Of a stretch of 7,861 bases of DNA, positions 1 through 6,113 are shown one piece after another. The number at the start of each line of letters is the position of its first letter. Position 1 is the first letter of the stretch. Position numbers and translations under genes: made by a program. Origin of the DNA: Actinomycetes bacterium (GTDB lineage: Bacteria > Actinomycetota > Acidimicrobiia > Acidimicrobiales > RAAP-2); assembly GCA_021791615.1 (NCBI GenBank), contig JAJYWG010000502.1, forward strand, positions 1 to 7,861, given 5' to 3'. The notes beneath the pieces are model-generated. The model did not search any database. It had not been told where the DNA came from and was given only the letters and a program-made list of their open reading frames with translations.

Positions 1-401
1 CCGCGATAGAACGCGCCCTTGGTCTGCTCGGAGGCCATCGGGTCGGCAACTGCACCGAACAGCGCCTCGAGCGGCTTCGGGCCGAGGCGAGCGCGTGCCT
101 TGAACAGCGAGGCTTTGGTCGGCACGTTCCAGTGCCGGGACCACCCCGAGGCCCAGGACAGTCCCTCGACGAGCTGGCGCATCACCTCCTCGTAGGAAGC
201 GTCGGCGAACAGCGCGAGCCCGAGCACGTAGTACACGACGACACGTGCGGGTAGGAGACGGTGGCGGCGCTCCTTGCGGCCGGTCTCCGCGACTACACGG
301 TCGACGACCTCGGGAGAGAACACGCGGGTGAGGACTCCGATCGAGATGTGGTCGGACAAGCGCTGGTCGGTCTCTGGCTTGACCCACCCTGCCCTGGGCA
401 C
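1..401 (-). CDS. IS4-type transposase, N-terminal part (cut by left edge)
   Basis: This is the first ~133 codons of a DDE transposase of the IS4 type, read leftwards and leaving the window before the catalytic core. The minus-strand reading frame is open from a GTG at 401 to the left edge. It contains segments typical of the IS4 transposase N-terminal domain: RLSDHISIGVLTRVF near the start, then RHRLLPARVVVYYVLALALF, then YEEVMRQLVEGLSW, then VPTKASLFKARARLG followed by PLEALF. There is no in-frame ATG, so the start is chosen at the GTG that gives the usual VPRAGW-like beginning; a TTG at 359 is the alternative. Nothing in the visible part is broken, so the copy could be intact, but the DDE residues are outside the window. 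Family assignment is from memory of the domain pattern. Confidence 0.8.
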   Translation of the reverse strand, partial: MPRAGWVKPETDQRLSDHISIGVLTRVFSPEVVDRVVAETGRKERRHRLLPARVVVYYVLGLALFADASYEEVMRQLVEGLSWASGWSRHWNVPTKASLFKARARLGPKPLEALFGAVADPMASEQTKGAFYR

Positions 402-447
402 GGAGCCGAGAATATCACGGTGTATTCCTAAGGAAACGGTATTGCGG
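402..447. other. Junction between two transposase remnants, with 11-bp palindrome
   Basis: These 46 bases separate the start of the IS4-type gene from the stop of the older transposase tail, so the outer end of the IS4-type element should lie here. The stretch is AT-richer than its surroundings. It contains the perfect odd palindrome TTCCTaAGGAA at 425-435. Without the other end of the element its terminal inverted repeat and target duplication cannot be defined. Confidence 0.3.
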
Positions 448-738
448 CTAGGGTAGCTCGAGGCGCCCGCGGATGTGCCGCTGGCCGGGGGTGAGCTCGC
501 TTCGCTTCGAGACGGTGCCCTTCGACGTCGTCATCGTGACGAGGTGGATCCGGTCGAGCCCGCTTCGGATGTTGCGCCAGGTGTCGCCGTAGAGGACAAG
601 CACTACATGGCGGATCAAAACGGTGCCATTGAGCGCAGAGGCCGGTTGCTCGCTCGGTACGCCGAGAGCGGCCCGTCTCACCTTCTGGTCCGAGGATGTG
701 CCCTGGGTACGTGACCGCCAGCTGTCATTGACCCGCAC
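448..738 (-). pseudogene. C-terminal remnant of a second transposase (IS1634/IS1380-like tail)
   Basis: The minus-strand frame ending at a TAG at 448-450 encodes a tail reading YGDTWRNIRSGLDRIHL, later SELTPGQRHI and finally RLELP. This resembles the extreme C-terminus of some large DDE transposases, in which a GD(T/S)W-x-x-I-R segment is followed by a Q/K-RTELTP-like stretch. Only about the last 50-60 residues (roughly 448-610) look like transposase. The part up to the first ATG at 738 is low-complexity and unconvincing, so the gene's front end is missing or scrambled. It lies 46 bases behind the IS4-type start, consistent with one element having landed next to or in another. The plus-strand ORF over the same bases is a shadow. 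The family name is uncertain; a degenerate coding tail is more certain than which family it came from. Confidence 0.45.
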
Positions 739-790
739 GTCGTGCTTATGAACGTGAGTTCAAGACAATTTCATCTCGAATTTGCATCTA
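728..790 (+). promoter_or_regulatory. Candidate promoter/operator region of the ABC transporter operon
   Basis: This is the most AT-rich stretch of the window and lies upstream of the long plus-strand gene run. It contains a TTGACC hexamer at 728-733, a dyad TGAAC-N4-GTTCA at 749-762, and TTCAAG (759-764) followed 17 bases later by TTGCAT (782-787). None of these pairs makes a good consensus promoter: TTGACC to TATGAA (747-752) is only 13 bases apart. The assignment therefore rests mainly on position and base composition. The dyad could be an operator for a regulator, but half-sites of five bases are weak evidence. Confidence 0.3.
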
Positions 791-795
791 CGTCA

Positions 796-802
796 GGGAG
801 GG
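796..802 (+). promoter_or_regulatory. Strong Shine-Dalgarno for leader ORF
   Basis: GGGAGGG lies 7 bases before a GTG at 810. This is the best ribosome-binding site in the leader region, and it points to a small ORF rather than to the ATPase gene. Confidence 0.45.
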
Positions 803-809
803 TTCACCT

Positions 810-920
810 GTGCTTCATATCATGCCTCACGTGCCCAACCCCGCCGCACATGGCCCGCGTGAGGCGGACTGGACGGCCGAGCTGAAGTCCATAGGAGTGC
901 CATGGCCCGCGTGGAGCTGA
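810..920 (+). CDS. Candidate 36-codon leader peptide overlapping the ATPase gene start
   Basis: A GTG at 810, or an in-frame ATG at 822, opens a frame of 36 codons that ends with TGA at 918-920, 19 bases inside the next gene (start 902). The GTG is preceded by GGGAGGG at ideal spacing. The product would begin MLHIMPHVPNPAAHG and end in VPWPAWS. It has no signal peptide, membrane segment or family that I recognise. It has three tryptophans, but no run of one amino acid of the kind seen in classical attenuators. The overlap means ribosomes finishing this ORF would stop just past the ATPase start, which could couple the two by termination-reinitiation. It may equally be a chance open frame in GC-rich DNA; the ribosome-binding site is the main argument for it. 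Confidence 0.3.
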   Translation: MLHIMPHVPNPAAHGPREADWTAELKSIGVPWPAWS

Positions 921-922
921 AG
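849..922 (+). repeat. Split direct repeat duplicating the ATPase gene's 5' end
   Basis: CATGGCCCGCGTG occurs at 849-861 and again at 901-913, where its ATG is the ATPase start codon. The next nine bases of the gene, GAGCTGAAG (914-922), also occur upstream at 879-887, separated from the first copy by 17 extra bases (862-878). The upstream copy thus looks like a duplicate of the first 21 coding bases plus the base before them, with an insertion. The upstream ATG at 850 has no Shine-Dalgarno and runs only 11 codons to a TGA. Confidence 0.7.
893..897 (+). promoter_or_regulatory. Shine-Dalgarno of the ATPase gene
   Basis: AGGAG lies 4 bases before the ATG at 902, slightly close but usable. It fixes 902 rather than the duplicated ATG at 850 as the start. 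Confidence 0.6.
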
Positions 923-2038
923 AACGCCACCAAACAGTACGGCAACGGACAAGCGCCAGCGGTGAGCAGCGCCGACCTCGTCATAGACGAGGGTGACTTC
1001 GTGGTGTTGCTTGGCCCGTCGGGCTGTGGGAAATCGACGACGTTGCGGATGATCGCCGGTCTCGAGGCGCTGACGAGCGGTGAGCTGTGGTTCGACGACC
1101 GACTTGTGAACGGCGACCCCCCTGATCGGCGAAATGTCGGCATGGTCTTCCAGAATTATGCCCTGTATCCCCATATGACGGTCGAGCAGAATCTGTCGTT
1201 CGGGCTGAAAGCTGCTCGTACGCCCAAGGCCGAGGTCCGTCAGCGGGTCGCCGAGATCGCCCATCTGCTCGGTCTGGACACCTACCTCGGGCGACGCCCA
1301 AAGGAGCTGTCCGGTGGGCAGCGCCAAAGGGTGGCGCTGGGCCGGGCATTGATGCGCCGTCCTGCGGTGTTCTTGATGGACGAGCCGCTGTCGAACCTCG
1401 ACGCCAACCTGCGTGAGCAGATGAGGATCGAGCTGGCCCGCCTGCACGGCCAGCTCGGGATCACGACGGTGTACGTGACCCACGACCAGAACGAGGCGCT
1501 CACGCTGGCGGACCGGGTGGTGGTCATGGAGAGCGGGAAGATCCGCCAGTGCGGTTCCCCTGCCGAGGTCTACGGTCAGCCCGCCGACACGTTCGTCGCC
1601 GGGTTCATCGGCTCGCCGGGGATGAACCTGTGGACGGCGGGCTGGGACGACGACGGGAAGTCGGTGTGGCTCGGTGGGCGGGCGGTCTGCCTGCCACGCT
1701 CCTACCTCCCCGTGCTCGAGGATCTGGGCCCCTCGATCACCGTCGGGATCCGTCCAGAGCATCTCGGCCTTTTCCGCACGGGTGCCGACGTCGAGGTGGT
1801 TTGCCAGGTGGAGGTGCTTGAGCAGCTCGGCAGCCATACCCAGCTCCACGCCGAAGTCGAGCTCGCCGGCGAGGACCGGGCACGTCTGGTCGCTCGTCTC
1901 GACGCCGCTTTCGCGGTACACAGCGGCGAGAAGCTGGTGCTCACGGCTCCATCGGGGGCGGTGCACCTCTTCGACGCCGAGAGCGGTAGACGAGTCGACG
2001 TCGACCAGCGCTCTCTGGCAGGTGCGCTCGTCCGATGA
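902..2038 (+). CDS. Sugar-type ABC transporter ATP-binding protein (UgpC/MsmK/MalK family)
   Basis: This is the cytoplasmic ATPase subunit that drives import through the two permeases encoded next. The 378 residues match the usual length of MalK/UgpC/MsmK proteins. The nucleotide-binding domain is complete: Walker A GPSGCGKST at 38-46, Q-loop Gln84 in VFQNYALYP, signature LSGGQ at 136-140, Walker B FLMDE at 157-161, D-loop SNLD after it, and the switch His194 in VTHDQ. From about residue 235 a C-terminal TOBE-like regulatory region follows, recognisable by VGIRPEHLGLF. Its stop overlaps the next start by four bases (ATGA), indicating translational coupling. ATPases of this family often serve several importers; here the gene is first in a full transporter set and is probably dedicated to it. 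The substrate cannot be told from this subunit. Confidence 0.95.
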   Translation: MARVELKNATKQYGNGQAPAVSSADLVIDEGDFVVLLGPSGCGKSTTLRMIAGLEALTSGELWFDDRLVNGDPPDRRNVGMVFQNYALYPHMTVEQNLSFGLKAARTPKAEVRQRVAEIAHLLGLDTYLGRRPKELSGGQRQRVALGRALMRRPAVFLMDEPLSNLDANLREQMRIELARLHGQLGITTVYVTHDQNEALTLADRVVVMESGKIRQCGSPAEVYGQPADTFVAGFIGSPGMNLWTAGWDDDGKSVWLGGRAVCLPRSYLPVLEDLGPSITVGIRPEHLGLFRTGADVEVVCQVEVLEQLGSHTQLHAEVELAGEDRARLVARLDAAFAVHSGEKLVLTAPSGAVHLFDAESGRRVDVDQRSLAGALVR

Positions 2039-3027
2039 CGCTGCTCGAGCCGGTTCGCCAGCGCCCGATCGCCCTTCCCCAGTCGGATCAGTCCGGGCCG
2101 CGGGTTCGTCGGTGGATACCCAGCTGGATGCAGCGGCTGCACGATTCCCTGGTCGCCTACGGGCTGATGCTGCCAGCGGTTGCCGTCTTCATCGTCTTCT
2201 TCTACATCCCCGCGGCCTATCTGCTCTACATCTCGTTCTTCCACTGGGGTATCCTCTCGTCGGCCACCCGCTTCGTCGGGTTGGCGAACTTCCGCACCCT
2301 GTTCGCCCAGCCGCTTTTCCTGCACTCCTTGGTCACTTCTGCGTACTACACCGCGGTGATGATCCCCGCGACGGTGCTGCTCTCCCTTGGGATCGCGCTG
2401 CTCTTGAAGGAAGGGTTGTCCAAGCGGCGAGGTGCCATCTGGCGGGGTGCAGTCTTCCTGCCTCACGTCACCCCGGTGGTGGCCACGGCCATCATCTGGG
2501 TGTGGATCTTCAATCCGCAGTTCGGCCTGGCGAACTTCGTGCTCACGAGCGTGCACCTCCCGGCCTTGGGCTGGCTCGGGAGCGTCAATTGGGCGTTGCC
2601 GGCGGTGATGATCGACAGCCTGTGGCACTCCCTCGGGCTCTACGTGATCATCTTCCTGGCCGGCCTCGCCAGTGTGCCACGTGACCTGATCGAGGTTGCC
2701 AGGCTCGACGGGGCGCCCCGCCACCACATCTTCCGCCGGATCATCTGGCCGCTCCTCTCGCCGACGACCTTCCTCGTGGTGCTGCTGGCCACGGTGAACA
2801 CCTGGCAGGCCTTCTCCCAGATCTTCGCGATGACCGGCGGTCCTCACGGCGGCGCGGGAGGTCCCGCCTATGCCACGACGACCGACGCGGTGCTCATTTA
2901 CCAGACCGCCTTCATCTACTTCAACTTCAGCTTGGCGGCAGCGATGAGCACGATCCTGTTCGGGATCATCATGACGCTCTCGCTCATCCAGAAATGGATC
3001 TCCGACCGTGTCGTCTTCTACCGCTAG
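2035..3027 (+). CDS. ABC transporter permease, MalF/UgpA-like
   Basis: This is the first transmembrane subunit of the importer, 330 residues with a ~38-residue cytoplasmic N-terminus. Six hydrophobic segments can be seen, roughly at residues 39-65, 98-125, 137-159, 186-213, 243-262 and 296-318. The EAA-loop that docks on the ATPase begins at Glu220 (EVARLDGAPRHHIFRR) and ends at Pro239, with the invariant Gly at 226. Near the end, the MTGGP segment followed by a Tyr/Phe-rich stretch (VLIYQTAFIYFNF) is typical of the sugar-type MalF/UgpA/LacF permeases. The protein lacks the large periplasmic loop of enteric MalF, as is usual for UgpA-type proteins. The ATG overlaps the stop of the ATPase gene by four bases, so the two are translationally coupled. 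Confidence 0.93.
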   Translation: MTLLEPVRQRPIALPQSDQSGPRVRRWIPSWMQRLHDSLVAYGLMLPAVAVFIVFFYIPAAYLLYISFFHWGILSSATRFVGLANFRTLFAQPLFLHSLVTSAYYTAVMIPATVLLSLGIALLLKEGLSKRRGAIWRGAVFLPHVTPVVATAIIWVWIFNPQFGLANFVLTSVHLPALGWLGSVNWALPAVMIDSLWHSLGLYVIIFLAGLASVPRDLIEVARLDGAPRHHIFRRIIWPLLSPTTFLVVLLATVNTWQAFSQIFAMTGGPHGGAGGPAYATTTDAVLIYQTAFIYFNFSLAAAMSTILFGIIMTLSLIQKWISDRVVFYR

Positions 3028-3030
3028 GAG
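3026..3030 (+). promoter_or_regulatory. Shine-Dalgarno deciding the start of the second permease
   Basis: AGGAG overlaps the stop codon of the first permease gene and lies 7 bases before the ATG at 3038. It favours 3038 over an upstream in-frame GTG at 3008, which has no such site. Confidence 0.7.
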
Positions 3031-3037
3031 CAGGCTG

Positions 3038-3862
3038 ATGCACCTTCGACTCCGTCGGATGGCCCACCAGGTTCTCGTCATGGCCGTGGCCGCGGTGTTC
3101 GCGTTCCCCCTCTACTGGGTGGTGGTCACCGCGTTCAACAGCCATGGGGGGGTCTTCTCGATCCCACCTCGCTTCGTGCCGGCCTTTCACACCGGCGCCT
3201 TCACCTACGTGCTCACCCACACCAGCTGGCTGCGCTACATGGCCAACACCGTGCTCATCGCCGGAAGCACCGTCGTGCTCGTCATCGCCACCTCCGCAAT
3301 GGCCGGCTACGCACTGGCGGAGCTGCGCTTTCGAGGCAGCAGCTTCTTGTTCCTCATGACCGTCGGCGTCATGATGCTCCCCACCCAGGCGCTGCTCGTG
3401 CCCCAGTACGCGGTGGCGCTGCACCTCCATCTGCTGAACAGCTACGCGATCCAGATCATCCCCTTCGCAGCGAGCACCGTCGGCGTGTTCTTGTTCCGGC
3501 AGTTCTTCAAGAGCCTGCCCCGTGAGTACTGGGAGGCGGCACGCATCGACGGGGTAGGGCACCTGACCTACATCCGCCGCGTCGCCTTGCCGCTCGCCCG
3601 ACCGGCGGTCGCGACGGTGGCGCTCCTCACCTTCATCGCGTCGTGGAACCAATTCCAGTGGCCTCTCATCATGACGAGCTCGCACTCGGTGCAGCCGATC
3701 GAGGTGGCGCTCAGTCACTACATGCAGACCTTCCAAGCGAATTGGCGCAAGCTCACCTCCGCGGTCCTGCTTGCGCTCGCACCAATCGTGGTGCTCTTCG
3801 TGCTCCTCCAGCGCCACATCGTCACCGCCGTGGCCGGTCGCGACAGCGGGGTCAACCGGTGA
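3038..3862 (+). CDS. ABC transporter permease, MalG/UgpE-like
   Basis: This is the second transmembrane subunit of the importer, 274 residues from the ATG at 3038, matching the usual MalG/UgpE length. Hydrophobic segments lie at about 10-32, 70-92, 102-124, 138-156, 188-206 and 240-260. The EAA loop is near-canonical: EAARIDG begins at Glu166 with Gly172, and the loop closes with ALPLARP around Pro185. Other family marks are FPLYWVVVTAFN in the first segment, the MLPTQALLVPQY stretch and the SWNQFQWPL segment near 202-210. A longer version starting at a GTG at 3008 would overlap the previous gene by 20 bases and lacks a ribosome-binding site. Ten bases separate this gene from the preceding stop, so it is in the same operon. 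Confidence 0.94.
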   Translation: MHLRLRRMAHQVLVMAVAAVFAFPLYWVVVTAFNSHGGVFSIPPRFVPAFHTGAFTYVLTHTSWLRYMANTVLIAGSTVVLVIATSAMAGYALAELRFRGSSFLFLMTVGVMMLPTQALLVPQYAVALHLHLLNSYAIQIIPFAASTVGVFLFRQFFKSLPREYWEAARIDGVGHLTYIRRVALPLARPAVATVALLTFIASWNQFQWPLIMTSSHSVQPIEVALSHYMQTFQANWRKLTSAVLLALAPIVVLFVLLQRHIVTAVAGRDSGVNR

Positions 3863-3897
3863 GCCGACGCCCGGCGAACCATGGCTGCCGTCGCCAT

Positions 3898-3917
3898 ACC
3901 CGCCATGGCAGGCGGGT
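3898..3917 (+). promoter_or_regulatory. Intercistronic hairpin between permease and binding-protein genes
   Basis: ACCCGCC (3898-3904) and GGCGGGT (3911-3917) form a perfect 7-bp GC-rich stem around the loop ATGGCA. No U-tract follows, so it is not a convincing Rho-independent terminator. A hairpin just upstream of a binding-protein gene could act as an mRNA processing or stability element that raises binding-protein levels over the permeases, as known for other binding-protein operons. That role is inference. Confidence 0.4.
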
Positions 3918-3949
3918 GCCAGCCGGGATCTTCACGTCAACCAGCACAC

Positions 3950-3963
3950 CTATGAGCTATGAG
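3950..3963 (+). repeat. Tandem 7-bp repeat CTATGAG x2
   Basis: CTATGAG at 3950-3956 is repeated directly at 3957-3963. Each copy supplies an ATG (3952, 3959). The first is in frame with the binding-protein gene and has no ribosome-binding site. The second opens an eight-codon ORF that ends in TGA at 3983-3985, overlapping the GTG start at 3982. Confidence 0.6.
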
Positions 3964-3964
3964 C

Positions 3965-3970
3965 AAGGAG
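3965..3970 (+). promoter_or_regulatory. Shine-Dalgarno of the solute-binding protein gene
   Basis: AAGGAG lies 11 bases before the GTG at 3982. The spacing is long but the match is good, and it is the only ribosome-binding site near the plausible starts. Confidence 0.5.
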
Positions 3971-3981
3971 AAGGCGACACC

Positions 3982-5358
3982 GTGATCGACGTTCCCCATT
4001 TTCACATCTCGCGCAGGCCAGAGAGAAGCTCAGCAGCGCGCTTTGCACCCCGTGACGTCAGTCAGCGCCGGCGGAGACTTCGCTCGTCGAGCATCGCGGG
4101 GCTGCTGGCTGCCGGTGCGGTCCTGCTGGTCGCATGGGGCTCGTTGGCGCCCGTGGCGTCTGCGACGGCCAAGGTGAAGACCATGAGCTTCTCGCTCTGG
4201 GAGTCCCACAACGGACCCCCGGTCGGTACCACCATGAGTGCCCTGGTGGCCAAGTTCGACAAGTCACAGAAGCGGGTGCACGTCTCGATCGTCGTCACGA
4301 AGGCCTCCACGAAGCTGCTCGCGGCCACCGCCGCCGGCGACCCTCCGGTGCTGGCCGAGATCACACACTACGACGGCACGTACGTGCAGAGCCATGCGCT
4401 CTTGTCGTGGAACAGCCTGCTGAAAGGCGACCGGGAGCTCTCCAAGAGCAATCTCCTCCCAGCGGTGTGGCTGAATGGTCGAGCAGGCGGCCAACGCTAT
4501 CGCCTGCAGGCGGATCTGAAGGTCTCCATTGTCGACTACAACAAGACGCTGTTCCACGAGGCGGGCATTGCAGCGCCACCCACCACCTGGACGCAGCTCG
4601 CGACGGATGCCGCGAAGCTGAAGGCACTCGGCGTCATCCCACTCGGGTGGAAGGACTCCTCGGCGCACATCCTGCCCGCCTTCATGAGCAACGGTGGCAC
4701 CATGTTGAAGGCAGGGAACAGCGTCGGCAGGGCCGTGGACTTCAACACCCCCGCCGGCACCAGGACCTTCTCCTACTTCCACAATCTGTACGCCCACGGC
4801 TTGATGATCATCGGCCACGGCACAGCCCTGCGCGAAGACCTCGCCGAGGGCAAGGTAGCGATGATCGACGGCACGTCGGCCGGCTACCAGAAGACCCTCA
4901 TCGCGGTGGGGGGCAAGTTCCCCGTCGGCGCCTTCGTCGAGCCGGCCGGCTCGACGGGCCATGCCTACAACCTCGCCCAGGGTCTCGGCTTCGTGCTGCC
5001 GAAGGCCGACACCCACGTCGAGGCCGAAGCGGCCCTGCGCTTCATCAACTGGTGGTTCGAGCCCGCACAGCAGGTCTACTGGGCCGAGCACACCGGCTAC
5101 CCGCCGGAGACCCGGGCAGGGATCGCCGCGATGCCCAAGTCCTTCTTGGCCAGCCACCCCGGCGAAGTGGCCACCATCGAAGGTGCCACGTCGCGCTACA
5201 CGTTCCCCCGGCCGGTGAGCGACAGTTACAGCGAGGTCCAGTCCGCCCTCGACACCACCTTCATGGATATCGTCACCGGGAAGGAATCGGTGTCGAGTGG
5301 GCTCGGCTCGCTCGACAAGACGGGGGACTCCTACATGAGCGGCGCCAGCGCCCTGTAG
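3982..5358 (+). CDS. Extracellular solute-binding protein, family 1 (UgpB/MalE-like)
   Basis: This is the secreted receptor that delivers the substrate to the permeases. From the GTG at 3982 it has 458 residues, a usual size for the family. Residues 1-37 form a long arginine-rich N-region with RRRR at 29-32, 38-58 are hydrophobic, and A-x-A sites around 59-63 suggest signal peptidase I cleavage. Family marks follow: SFSLWESHNG (69-78), YNKTLFHEAGI (186-196) then PPTTWTQL, the GKVAMIDGT motif (290-298), and INWWFEPAQQ then TGYPPETR (371-378). The pattern suits a carbohydrate or glycerol-3-phosphate receptor, but the ligand is undetermined. There is no cysteine anywhere in the protein, so it is not a lipoprotein, unlike most binding proteins of Gram-positive bacteria. 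An upstream in-frame ATG at 3952 is the alternative start; it lacks a ribosome-binding site. Confidence 0.9.
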   Translation: MIDVPHFHISRRPERSSAARFAPRDVSQRRRRLRSSSIAGLLAAGAVLLVAWGSLAPVASATAKVKTMSFSLWESHNGPPVGTTMSALVAKFDKSQKRVHVSIVVTKASTKLLAATAAGDPPVLAEITHYDGTYVQSHALLSWNSLLKGDRELSKSNLLPAVWLNGRAGGQRYRLQADLKVSIVDYNKTLFHEAGIAAPPTTWTQLATDAAKLKALGVIPLGWKDSSAHILPAFMSNGGTMLKAGNSVGRAVDFNTPAGTRTFSYFHNLYAHGLMIIGHGTALREDLAEGKVAMIDGTSAGYQKTLIAVGGKFPVGAFVEPAGSTGHAYNLAQGLGFVLPKADTHVEAEAALRFINWWFEPAQQVYWAEHTGYPPETRAGIAAMPKSFLASHPGEVATIEGATSRYTFPRPVSDSYSEVQSALDTTFMDIVTGKESVSSGLGSLDKTGDSYMSGASAL

Positions 5359-5399
5359 TGGCGGCTCTGGTGGCGACCGACCACGCCCGAAGCACCACG

Positions 5400-6113
5400 A
5401 TGCCCGCTGCACGCGTGCCGTCGTTCTCGTCGGCCGAGGTGCTGGTGGTGGAGGATGACCACGGCTTCGCTCAGATCCTGCGACGCAGGCTCGTCGAAGA
5501 GGGCTTCGGCGTCCAAGTGGTCGGCGACGGCGAGGCGGCGCTCGAGCTCATGGCTCGGGCCCGCTTCGACGTCGTCATCCTCGACCTGCTCCTCCCCGGG
5601 GTCGACGGGTTCGAGGTCTGCCGCAGGCTTCGCCAGGAGCGGCGCTGGGTGCCGGTCGTGATGGTGACCGCTCTCGGAGGGATCGACGATCGTATGCATG
5701 CCTTCGAGCTCGGCGCGGACGACTACCTGGTCAAGCCGTTCGTCCTTCAAGAGCTGGTGGCACGTCTCTACGTCGTGCTGCGCCATCGGCACCGGCCTGG
5801 AGACGCGTTCCTCACCGCAGGCGATCTCCGGCTCGACGTGATGAGCCGCCGAGCCTTCCGCGGCACTGTCGCGCTCGATCTCACGCCCAGGGAGTTCGAC
5901 TTACTGGAGCTGCTCGTCCGCCACGCCGACATCGTCGTCACCCGTCAGACGATCTTGATCGCCCTGTGGGGACGCGGCGCCGTGGTGTCGAAGAACGTCG
6001 TGGACCAGTACGTGGCCCATCTGCGAAAGAAGGTCGACCGGCCCTTCGGCCGTTGCGACCTCGAGACCGTCTACGGCGTCGGCTGGCGCCTGCGGAACCC
6101 GGAAGCCCGGTGA
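5400..6113 (+). CDS. OmpR/PhoB-family response regulator
   Basis: This is a DNA-binding response regulator of 237 residues, the expected length for the OmpR family. The receiver domain is complete: acidic pair Asp19-Asp20 in VVEDD, phosphoacceptor Asp62 in VILDLLLPG, Thr90 and Lys112 in DYLVKPF. A C-terminal winged helix follows from about residue 137, with LTPREFDLLELL, then VDQYVAHLRKKVD as recognition helix, and the closing hairpin TVYGVGWRL. The start is ATG 5400, close to the first receiver strand. In-frame GTGs at 5358 (overlapping the previous stop by one base) and 5370 are possible, and none has a good ribosome-binding site, so translation may be coupled to the binding-protein gene. 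It is paired with the kinase encoded immediately downstream. Likely targets, by proximity only, are the transporter operon or the downstream VIT1-type gene. Confidence 0.94.
   Translation: MPAARVPSFSSAEVLVVEDDHGFAQILRRRLVEEGFGVQVVGDGEAALELMARARFDVVILDLLLPGVDGFEVCRRLRQERRWVPVVMVTALGGIDDRMHAFELGADDYLVKPFVLQELVARLYVVLRHRHRPGDAFLTAGDLRLDVMSRRAFRGTVALDLTPREFDLLELLVRHADIVVTRQTILIALWGRGAVVSKNVVDQYVAHLRKKVDRPFGRCDLETVYGVGWRLRNPEAR

Noticed and set aside
274..714. Plus-strand small ORFs at 274-456 and 475-714
   Set aside because: They lie opposite recognisable transposase coding sequence on the minus strand, lack ribosome-binding sites and show no family features.
850..885. ATG at 850 as an alternative gene start
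   Set aside because: It runs only 11 codons to a stop, is out of frame with the ATPase gene and has no Shine-Dalgarno. It is explained as a duplicate of the true start.
827..3081. Long minus-strand open frames (827-1966 and 1702-3081) opposite the ATPase and first permease
   Set aside because: They are antisense shadows of genes with complete motifs. Their products are Arg/His/Glu/Gln-rich low-complexity sequences typical of antisense frames in GC-rich DNA, with no domain I recognise.
2984..3817. Minus-strand open frame opposite the second permease
   Set aside because: It overlaps a permease with an intact EAA loop. The translation is rich in His, Glu and Arg with no family features.
3898..3930. 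Rho-independent terminator after the second permease
   Set aside because: The GC stem at 3898-3917 is followed by mixed sequence, not a T-run, so read-through into the binding-protein gene is more likely.
4066..4170. Tat signal peptide on the binding protein
   Set aside because: There is a run of four arginines before the hydrophobic segment, but the residues after it do not fit S-R-R-x-F-L-K. A Sec-type signal with a long basic N-region is a better description.
4134..5399. Extended frame upstream of the response regulator
   Set aside because: It is the same frame running open through the binding-protein gene in another phase. The response regulator's receiver domain starts just after ATG 5400, and the upstream translation is Arg/His/Pro-rich shadow.
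5359..5399. Separate promoter or terminator between the binding-protein and regulator genes
   Set aside because: The 41 bases contain only weak, short inverted segments and no T-run or recognisable promoter hexamers.
4264..5412. Minus-strand frame of 382 codons opposite the binding protein
   Set aside because: The binding-protein reading has family motifs through its full length; the antisense reading has none.
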